Assembly: GCF_036227485.1 (NCBI RefSeq)
Contig: NZ_CP109479.1
Coordinates: 6,944,001 to 7,008,000 of the forward strand
Length of the DNA: 64,000 nt
Direction: 5' to 3'
From: Streptomyces sp. NBC_01451
GTDB lineage: Bacteria; Actinomycetota; Actinomycetes; Streptomycetales; Streptomycetaceae
Shown here in pieces: positions 46,379 through 53,219 of this stretch. Numbering within the stretch: position 1 is the first letter of the stretch; every line of letters begins with the position of its first letter. The translations under genes and the position numbers were made by a program. Below the pieces are notes generated by a model. It was given only the letters and a program-made list of their open reading frames with translations, searched no databases and was not told the origin of the DNA.

Positions 46379-47385
46379 GGCTTCTGCTCTCCGCTTCCAC
46401 GGGGGGTCAGTACGGTGCCGAGCTCGACCCGGCGGGGTGGTCCGCTCTCGCCCGCGATCCGGGCCAGCAGCAGTCGGGCGGCCTCGCGGCCCATCTCGTA
46501 GGCGTCCCCGGACACGACCGTCACGGGGGTCGGCAGCAGGTCGGCGAACGGGAAGTCGTCGAAGCCGACCAGGGCCAGGCCCTGCCCCGGGCCCATGGCG
46601 CGCAGGGCGCCGTGGGTCAGGAAGTTGGTGGTGGTGAACAGCGCCGTGGGGCGCCGGTCCGGGGGCAGCGCCAGCAGTTCGGCGGCGGCCTGCTCGGCCT
46701 CCGCCCGGGTGCCGTGCTCCAGCCTCGCGACCAGGGCCTCGTCGACCTCGCCGAAGGCGGCGCGTACGGCGTCCAGGTAGCCGTCGAGACGGCGGCCGGT
46801 GGTGTAGTAGCTGGCGGCCACGAGAACCCCGATCCGCCGGTGGCCGGCGGCGATCAGATGCTCGGTGGCCTTCCGGGCGCCCCCGTGGTTGTCCAGCAGC
46901 ACGGTGTCCGCGTCCAGGCCCAGCGCGGGCCGGTCCAGGAAGACCACCGGGGTGCCCTGGGCGACCTCGCGGCCGAGATAGCCGTAGTCCATCGCGCCCG
47001 GCACGATCAGCAGCCCGGCGACGCGCTGCCCGAGCAGGTCGTCGATGCCCCGGCGCTCGGCCTCGGGGTCCTCGTCGGAGCTGGCCAGCACGACGTTGTG
47101 GCCGTGGGCGCGGGCCACGCCCATGACGCCGTTGGCGATCGAGCCGTAGAAGGGGTTGGTCAGGTCGCCGACCAGCAGCGCGAGCGTGGTGCTGCGCTGG
47201 CCGGGGCGCAGGCTCCGGGCGAGGTCGTTACGGCGGTAGCCGGTCTCGTCTATGGCAGCGCGCACCCGCTCCGCGATCGCGGGGGAGACCGTCTCGTCAC
47301 CGTTGACGAACCGGGAGACGGTCTTGATCGACACCCCGGCAAGGGCGGCGACCTCCCGCATGGTGGGCGTTCGCATGTCCGGCAT
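46375..47385 (-). CDS. LacI family repressor of the sugar importer/alpha-mannosidase locus
   Basis: A 336-residue LacI regulator. The HTH is TMREVAALAGVSIKTVSRFVNGDETVSPA, followed by the hinge region ARSLRPGQRS and a sugar-binding core (LALLVGDLTNPFYGSIANGV, GLLIVPGA, VVFLDRP, RRIGVLVAA, GLALVGFDDFPFADLL). The start is uncertain by three codons (47385 or 47376). It begins the importer operon and is divergent from the GH125 gene. Three ACAACGTTGT palindromes lie between them and are its likely operators, so it probably represses both directions until the sugar arrives. Confidence 0.93.
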   Translation of the reverse strand: MPDMRTPTMREVAALAGVSIKTVSRFVNGDETVSPAIAERVRAAIDETGYRRNDLARSLRPGQRSTTLALLVGDLTNPFYGSIANGVMGVARAHGHNVVLASSDEDPEAERRGIDDLLGQRVAGLLIVPGAMDYGYLGREVAQGTPVVFLDRPALGLDADTVLLDNHGGARKATEHLIAAGHRRIGVLVAASYYTTGRRLDGYLDAVRAAFGEVDEALVARLEHGTRAEAEQAAAELLALPPDRRPTALFTTTNFLTHGALRAMGPGQGLALVGFDDFPFADLLPTPVTVVSGDAYEMGREAARLLLARIAGESGPPRRVELGTVLTPRGSGEQKP

Positions 47386-47443
47386 CACTCCGAAAAGGGT
47401 CACTTGGGTGTCGCTGTGTGCCGCACAGCAAACCTCCCGTGAA

Positions 47444-47453
47444 ACAACGTTGT
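47444..47453. promoter_or_regulatory. LacI operator copy 1 (ACAACGTTGT)
   Basis: A perfect 10-bp palindrome with the central CG typical of LacI-family sites, about 60 bp upstream of the regulator start. It matches the two sites farther on, so it probably controls the importer operon. Confidence 0.75.
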
Positions 47454-47516
47454 CAATGGATTGGAACAGGGATTTTGCATGCCCTTGCGCGGTGCGGTGG
47501 TCGATACGTACGCTCC

Positions 47517-47544
47517 GACAACGTTGTTTCGAAACAACGTTGTC
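47517..47544. promoter_or_regulatory. Double LacI operator, 28-bp perfect palindrome
   Basis: Two ACAACGTTGT copies (47518-47527 and 47534-47543) are joined by TTCGAA; the whole 28 bp is one exact palindrome centred at 47530/47531. Operator centres are 16 bp apart, about one and a half helical turns. It ends 32 bp before the GH125 start codon, well placed to block its promoter. Confidence 0.82.
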
Positions 47545-47576
47545 TTGATCTGCGGGAAATGCACGGGAGGATGATC

Positions 47577-48923
47577 ATGAGGTCGATCGACGAAGCGGAA
47601 GGTGAGCTGCCGGAAGGCCTCCGTGCCCTGAGCGCCGACGTGCACCGCGAGTTGCGCTCCCTCGACCCGCGCGCCGCCGACCGCTTCACCCGGCTGCTGA
47701 CCGGCACCTGGGGCAGGGCGATGCGCCCGCTCCCCGACGGCGAGGTCTTCGTCCTCACCGGCGACATCCCCGCGATGTGGCTGCGCGACAGCACCGCCCA
47801 GGTCCGCCCCTACCTCCTCGCCGCCGACGACCCCGCCGTGGCCGCCGCGCTCACCGGCGTCCTGCGCCGCCAGCTGCGGTACGTCCTCGCCGACCCGTAC
47901 GCCAACGCCTTCAACGCCGAACCCGACGGCTCCGGCGCCGGTCACATCGACGAGCCGACTCCCGACCCGCTGGTCTGGGAGCAGAAGTACGAGGTCGACT
48001 CGCTCTGCGCCCCGCTCCAGCTGGCCTACGGCATCTGGCGGGCGACCGGCGACCTCGGCCATCTCACCGCCGACGACCGCTTCGCCCGCGCCGCCCGCCG
48101 CGTCATCGCGCTGTGGCGGGTCGAGCAGGACCACGAGAACCGCTCGCCGTACGAGTTCCGCCGCCGCGGCGACTACGAGTACGACACGCTGCCGCGCGGC
48201 GGCCGGGGCGGCCCGACCGCGCCCACCGGGATGACCTGGTCCGGTTTCCGCCCCAGTGACGACCGCTGCCGGTACGGCTATCTGGTCCCGGCCAACGCCA
48301 TGGCGGCCGTCGCCCTCGCCGGTCTCGCCGAACTGGCGGCGGCGATCGGCGACCCCGGACTGGCCGCCGACGCCACCGCGCTGTCCGGCGAGATCGCCAC
48401 CGGTGTGCGTACGCACGGGGTGACCGCGGGGGCAGACCCCGGGGTGTACGCGTACGAAGTCGACGGTCTCGGCGGGCAGTCGCTGATGGACGACGCCAAC
48501 ATCCCGAGCCTGCTCTCACTGCCCTACCTCGGCTGGTGCGACCCCGGCGACCAGCTCTACCTGCGCACCCGCGAGTTCGTCCTCAGCGACGCCAACCCCT
48601 ACTACTACGCGGGCGGTTCGGCCGCCGGCATCGGCAGCCCGCACACCCCGCCCGGCCACGTCTGGCCGCTCTCCCTCACCATGCAGGCCCTGACCAGCGA
48701 CGACGAGGCCGAGCGGACCCGCCTCGCCGAGCTGCTGCTGCGCACCGACGGGGGCACCGGCCGCGTGCACGAGAGCTTCCACGTCGACGACCCGGCGACC
48801 TTCACCCGCCCCTGGTTCGGCTGGGGCGACGCCCTCTTCGCCGAGCTGCTGCTCGACCTCGCGGGACGCTCGACCACACGCCTGCACCCGCGGCTGTCCA
48901 CCACCGAACTGCCCTCGCGGTAG
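47577..48923 (+). CDS. GH125 exo-alpha-1,6-mannosidase
   Basis: A 448-residue glycoside hydrolase. Of three close ATGs, the one chosen lies 6 nt after ACGGGAGG. GH125 hallmarks: FVLTGDIPAMWLRDSTAQVRPYL (catalytic-site Asp region near 55-60), VWEQKYEVDSL, SLMDDANIPSLLSLPYLGW, and PGHVWPLSLTMQALTS. GH125 enzymes are metal-independent and remove non-reducing alpha-1,6-mannose from N-glycans or fungal mannan. No signal peptide is present, so it acts on oligosaccharides imported by the divergent ABC system. The shared LacI operators support this as one mannoside-use locus. Confidence 0.93.
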   Translation: MRSIDEAEGELPEGLRALSADVHRELRSLDPRAADRFTRLLTGTWGRAMRPLPDGEVFVLTGDIPAMWLRDSTAQVRPYLLAADDPAVAAALTGVLRRQLRYVLADPYANAFNAEPDGSGAGHIDEPTPDPLVWEQKYEVDSLCAPLQLAYGIWRATGDLGHLTADDRFARAARRVIALWRVEQDHENRSPYEFRRRGDYEYDTLPRGGRGGPTAPTGMTWSGFRPSDDRCRYGYLVPANAMAAVALAGLAELAAAIGDPGLAADATALSGEIATGVRTHGVTAGADPGVYAYEVDGLGGQSLMDDANIPSLLSLPYLGWCDPGDQLYLRTREFVLSDANPYYYAGGSAAGIGSPHTPPGHVWPLSLTMQALTSDDEAERTRLAELLLRTDGGTGRVHESFHVDDPATFTRPWFGWGDALFAELLLDLAGRSTTRLHPRLSTTELPSR

Positions 48924-48969
48924 GTCCACTTCGGCTCTCCCGGCGCCGGCGGTCGCTACGATCTCCGGC

Positions 48970-49740
48970 GTGTGCGCAAACATTGTGGTCGCCGAAGACG
49001 ACGCGAAGCAGGCCGAACTGGTGCGCCGCTACCTGGAGCACGAGGGTCACACCGTCACGGTCGTCGAGGACGGCCGGACGGCTCTGGAGACGGTCCGGCA
49101 CCAGGAACCCGACCTGGTCGTCCTCGACGTGATGATGCCCAGAGCCGACGGCCTGGACGTCGTACGGATCCTGCGCGCCGAACGCCGGGAGGTGCCGGTG
49201 CTGATGCTGACGGCCCGCAGCACCGAGGACGACATGCTGCTCGGCCTCGACCTCGGCGCCGACGACTACATGACGAAGCCGTTCAGCCCGCGCGAACTGA
49301 CGGCCCGGGTACGGACGTTGCTGCGCCGCAACCGGCGCGGCACCGACCCGGCTCCCGCGACCGTGCCGGTCCCCGCCCCCGCTCCCGAGCCCGAAGCGGC
49401 CCCGGACGACGAGGTGTTGGAGGTCGGCGCGCTCAGGGTCGATCCGGCCCGGCACGAGGTGTCCGTCGCCGGGACGCCCGTCGAGTGCACGCCCGGTGAG
49501 TTCCGTATCCTCGCGGCGATGGCGGCCGAACCCGGCCGGGTCTTCACCAGGGCGCGGCTCCTGGACGAACTGCACGGCTTCGACAAGTACATCAGCGGCC
49601 GGACCGTCGACGTGCACGTCATGAACCTGCGCAAGAAGATCGAGCGCGCCCCACGGCGTCCGGCCCGTCTCATCACCGTCTTCGGCGTCGGCTACAAACT
49701 GACGGACCCGGCGAAGAACGTGCGCCATGCGGCGTCCTGA
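48970..49740 (+). CDS. OmpR-family response regulator
   Basis: A 256-residue regulator with a GTG start. The receiver domain has acidic VVAEDDAK, phospho-acceptor Asp53 in VVLDVMMP, a Thr in VLMLTARS and Lys in YMTKPFSP. A Pro/Ala-rich linker (PAPATVPVPAPAPEPE) joins the winged-helix trans_reg_C domain (TPGEFRILAAMAAEPGRVFTR, GRTVDVHVMNLRKKIE, ITVFGVGYKL). It overlaps the histidine kinase gene by 14 bp and is its evident partner. Confidence 0.93.
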   Translation: MCANIVVAEDDAKQAELVRRYLEHEGHTVTVVEDGRTALETVRHQEPDLVVLDVMMPRADGLDVVRILRAERREVPVLMLTARSTEDDMLLGLDLGADDYMTKPFSPRELTARVRTLLRRNRRGTDPAPATVPVPAPAPEPEAAPDDEVLEVGALRVDPARHEVSVAGTPVECTPGEFRILAAMAAEPGRVFTRARLLDELHGFDKYISGRTVDVHVMNLRKKIERAPRRPARLITVFGVGYKLTDPAKNVRHAAS

Positions 49741-51802
49741 CCGCGGGGGCGGGGCGGCGGCCCGGCTGCCGCTCCGCAAGAGCCTGGCGGGGCGGCTGCT
49801 GACGGTGTCGGCGCTGGTGGCCTCGTGCTCGGTCGCCGCGACCGCCTGGCTGGCTGTGCAGACGACCTCCGTCGCGATCCGCCAGGAGCAGGGGCAGAAC
49901 CTCAAGTCCGACGCGAAGATCTACAACACCCTCCTCGGATACGCGGCCACCCATCCCGGCTGGGACGGTGTCGACGCCACCGTGCGCGAACTGGCGAGTG
50001 AGTCCGGGCGCCGGATCGTGCTCACCGCGCAGGACCGACGCCTGTTCGTGGACTCGGCCGGCTCGCGCTCGGCGGACGGCGGTTCGTCCACCGAATCGCT
50101 CGCGCCGCAGCCCTCGGCGGTCGTGGACCCCCTGGCCGTCGACACCGTGCTGGTGCCCGACGCCGCCGAGACGGGCGGGGACCGCGTCGATCCACGGGCG
50201 GTGGGCCCCTTCCGGCTGACCTCGAAGGAACGCGCCGAGTTGCGGAAGGCCTCCGCCGGGAGGGTGGGGTGCCTCAGCCGGATGGGTATCGCCGCGGACG
50301 TCGTCGACAGCCCGGGCGGACGGCCCCGCGTCCGACTCGCGGGCGACGAGAACGCGGGCGGGACCGACAGCGAGATCGACCGTGACATGGAGGCGAAGTG
50401 TCTGGCGTCCTTCCCGGTCGGCCCCACCCCGACCGAGCGGAAGGCCCTGAGCGCCCTCAACCAACTGGTCGACGCCTGCCTGACCCGGCAGGGCCGCACC
50501 GCCGTGAAACTGAACGTGGACCTGTCCTGGGACCGCGGTTACGTCTACGGACGGGACACCACGGTCTCCGGCGCCGAGGAAGGCCTCAGCGACCGGGAGC
50601 TGGCGGCCCTCGCCGCCAAGAAGGCGGAGGACGCGGCGACGGCCGAACGGAAGGCGGTTTCCGGCGGGGCAGTCGACCACGTCCCCTCCGGGATCCGCGA
50701 CAGCGCGTACGACCGGGCCGTCGCCACCTGTGTCGGCAGCGCCCGCCGGGAACAGCTCTCGGGCTATGTCGCCGAGCCCGCACTGCTGTTCATCGACGGC
50801 CCCGGCGCCGCCGGCGTACCCGGCTTCGACCTCTCCCGGGCCAACACCGCACGCATCGCCGGCGTCACCGCCCTGGTCCTCGCGCTCACCGTCGGCGCCT
50901 CGGTGCTCGCGGGAGCCAGGCTCGTACGCCCGTTGCACGCGCTCACCGGCGCCGCCCAGCGCATGCGGGACGGGCTGGACGCGACGCCGGTGCCCGTGCC
51001 CGTCGTGTCGGACAACGAGATCGGGCGGCTCACGGCGGCCTTCAACGACATGGCCGCGCACCGGGCCCGCCTGGAGGAGCAGCGCAAGGTGATGGTCAGC
51101 GATGTCGCCCATGAACTGCGGACACCGCTGAGCAACATCCGGGGCTGGCTGGAGGCGGCCCACGACGGACTGGCCGAACCGGACCCGGCGTTCGTCTCCT
51201 CGCTCCTGGAGGAGGCGGTGCAGCTCCAGCACCTCATCAACGACCTCCAGGACCTCGGCGCGGCCGACGCGGGCGCACTGCGGCTGCACCGGAAGCCGGT
51301 ACGGATCGACGAACTGCTCGGCCAGGTGGCCTCCGCGCACCAGGGACTGGCCGAGAAGGCGGGCGTCACCCTCACGGTCCTGACACCGCCGCCGGGCACC
51401 CCCCGCCCGCCGCTCCTCGACGCCGACCCCGTACGGCTGCGCCAGACCGTCAGCAACCTGCTCTCGAACGCCGTGCGCCACACCCCGGCCGACGGCACGG
51501 TGACCCTGCGCTCGTACGTCACCGGCACCGGGAACCAGGTCGCCGTGGAGGTGTCCGACACCGGCAGCGGCATCCCGGCGGCCGATCTCCCGTACGTGTT
51601 CGACCGCTTCTGGCGGGCGGAGAAGTCCCGCAACCGCAGCACCGGCGGCAGCGGCCTGGGCCTGGCGATCGTCCTCAAGCTCGCCGAGGCCCACGGCGGC
51701 ACGGTGGACGTGGCGAGCACCGAGGGGGAGGGGGCCACCTTCACCCTGCGGCTGCCGGTGAGTTCGTCCGCCGACCCTGATGGGATGACGACAGCGCTCT
51801 GA
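49727..51802 (+). CDS. Membrane sensor histidine kinase
   Basis: A 691-residue kinase. Helix 1 is near 22-45 and helix 2 near 383-405 (ITGVTALVLALTV-like). Between them is an unusually large extracellular domain of about 335 residues, with several Cys (CLSRMG, CLASF, CLTRQG, TCVGS) that may form disulfides. A HAMP region follows, then phospho-acceptor His462 in SDVAHELRTPLSN, N box NLLSNAVRHTP, and G boxes DTGSGI and GGSGLGLAI. The outside domain is the likely signal sensor; the ligand is unknown. The small secreted gene and sortase gene just downstream are plausible targets. Confidence 0.92.
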   Translation: MRRPDRGGGAAARLPLRKSLAGRLLTVSALVASCSVAATAWLAVQTTSVAIRQEQGQNLKSDAKIYNTLLGYAATHPGWDGVDATVRELASESGRRIVLTAQDRRLFVDSAGSRSADGGSSTESLAPQPSAVVDPLAVDTVLVPDAAETGGDRVDPRAVGPFRLTSKERAELRKASAGRVGCLSRMGIAADVVDSPGGRPRVRLAGDENAGGTDSEIDRDMEAKCLASFPVGPTPTERKALSALNQLVDACLTRQGRTAVKLNVDLSWDRGYVYGRDTTVSGAEEGLSDRELAALAAKKAEDAATAERKAVSGGAVDHVPSGIRDSAYDRAVATCVGSARREQLSGYVAEPALLFIDGPGAAGVPGFDLSRANTARIAGVTALVLALTVGASVLAGARLVRPLHALTGAAQRMRDGLDATPVPVPVVSDNEIGRLTAAFNDMAAHRARLEEQRKVMVSDVAHELRTPLSNIRGWLEAAHDGLAEPDPAFVSSLLEEAVQLQHLINDLQDLGAADAGALRLHRKPVRIDELLGQVASAHQGLAEKAGVTLTVLTPPPGTPRPPLLDADPVRLRQTVSNLLSNAVRHTPADGTVTLRSYVTGTGNQVAVEVSDTGSGIPAADLPYVFDRFWRAEKSRNRSTGGSGLGLAIVLKLAEAHGGTVDVASTEGEGATFTLRLPVSSSADPDGMTTAL

Positions 51803-51904
51803 CAGTTTCCTCACAAGTGGCCGTCAGGGTGGAGCCATGCCCGGAACCTGGTGCGGATCGGCAACCAGGTACACGACCGAGCCGGGCTGGAACTGGAGCT
51901 CTAC

Positions 51905-52300
51905 ATGTCCCGCCGTCTCACCCCGCGCCCGCTGAGCACACTGCGCATCGCCGTCCTGGCCGGCGTCGCGGTCGGCGCGCTGCTCGTCCCGGCCACCGCG
52001 GCCTTCGCCACCGACCCGACTCCGACGCCGGGCGCGACCGACTCGACCCCGTCCGACAAGGAGGCGCTGGCGAAGAAGAAGGCCGAGGACGCCAGGGCAC
52101 TCAAGGAGGCCGAAGCCAGGAAGGCCGAAGCCGCGAAGGCCGGCAAGGACTACCCGCGCGGCGGTGTCGCCGCGGGCGAGGCCCCCGCCCAGGACGGCAA
52201 CACCGGCGCGCTCATCGGCTCGGCCACGGGCGCGCTGCTGCTCGCGGGCGCCGGCACCTACGTACTGCGCCGCCGCACCACCGCCCGCCGCGAGGGCTGA
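51905..52300 (+). CDS. Small secreted protein with C-terminal membrane anchor, possible sortase substrate
   Basis: A 131-residue exported protein. The ATG (MSRRLTPRP) follows CTGGAG. The signal peptide (IAVLAGVAVGALLVPATAAFA) ends near 35. A Pro/Thr start and a Lys/Ala/Glu-rich helix (KEALAKKKAEDARALKEAEA) follow, then a motif YPRGGVAAGEAP, a second hydrophobic segment (TGALIGSATGALLLAGAG) and RRR. This is the layout of a wall-sorting signal, but LPxTG or LAxTG is missing. Small actinomycete proteins often carry a similar P-x-G-G-V-x-A-G word. The sortase gene 102 bp downstream may act on it. Confidence 0.74.
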   Translation: MSRRLTPRPLSTLRIAVLAGVAVGALLVPATAAFATDPTPTPGATDSTPSDKEALAKKKAEDARALKEAEARKAEAAKAGKDYPRGGVAAGEAPAQDGNTGALIGSATGALLLAGAGTYVLRRRTTARREG

Positions 52301-52402
52301 CCCGGCAGCACGACTTCTCGTACGCAACGGTGGCGCCGCCCTTCACCGGGCGGCGCCCTGTGCGTTCCGGTGAATCCCCGCACCCCTGTTCTGGAGCCCG
52401 CG

Positions 52403-53038
52403 TTGCCCCCTGCACACCGTCCGGCCCTGTCCCGGGCCCGACTCACGACCCTGACCCTGCTGACCGCCGTCACCCTGCTCACCGGCTGCTCGTCCAGCCC
52501 CGGCCCGACCGTGCGGGTCGCCCCCACCGCCCCCGCCGCCGCGCCCGGCGCGCCGGAGCCGGAGCAGCCCGCGGCCTCCGACCCCGCGGTGACCCCGGCG
52601 GCCCCGACCGAGATCACCATCTCCTCCGTGGGGATCACCAGTTCGCTGATGGAGCTGGGCCTCAACCCGGACCGGACGGTCGAGGTCCCGCCGGCCGAGA
52701 AGGGGATGACCGCCGGCTGGTACACGGGCAGTGCCGTGCCCGGCGAGGCCGGCGCGGCCGTCATCATCGGCCACAACGACACCCGCTTCGGCGAGGCCGT
52801 CTTCCACGACCTCAAGAAGATCGAGACGGGCGCGGACATCACCGTCACGGACGCGACGGGAAAAGCCCTCCACTTCACCGTCACGGCCACGGAGAGCGTC
52901 AGCAAGGACGCCTTCCCGACGGAGAAGGTCTACGGGCCGACCGAGGGACGTGCTCTACGGCTCATCACGTGCGACGGCGACTTCGACGCGCAGGGGCACC
53001 CGGTCGACAACCTCATCGTGTACGCGACAACGAGTTGA
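52403..53038 (+). CDS. Class F sortase, possibly a lipoprotein
   Basis: A 211-residue protein. A TTG start is preferred because CTGGAG lies 6 nt before it; a GTG 33 nt upstream is possible. The signal segment ends in VTLLTGCSSS, which fits a lipobox with Cys near 29 and would make this sortase membrane-tethered by lipid. The catalytic part (about 75-211) has VIIGHNDTRFGEAVF with the active His and LRLITCDGDFD with the active Cys; the Arg partner is less clear. Class F sortases are actinobacterial enzymes that cleave an LPxTG-like motif and attach proteins to the wall. Confidence 0.85.
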   Translation: MPPAHRPALSRARLTTLTLLTAVTLLTGCSSSPGPTVRVAPTAPAAAPGAPEPEQPAASDPAVTPAAPTEITISSVGITSSLMELGLNPDRTVEVPPAEKGMTAGWYTGSAVPGEAGAAVIIGHNDTRFGEAVFHDLKKIETGADITVTDATGKALHFTVTATESVSKDAFPTEKVYGPTEGRALRLITCDGDFDAQGHPVDNLIVYATTS

Positions 53039-53219
53039 GAGGTCTACGCCTGTCCGATTCGCCCTGTCGTCACGAGTAACGTCCGGTCGATCCCTGCCTG
53101 AAGTCTCAAGTAATGGCCACGACTTGCTCGATTGCGTACGCCAACCGACCCTCCAGCACCTACTCTCCCTCCAAAACCATTCGACGGGGATCAGACGGAG
53201 AACAGGCGAGCTGAGGACC

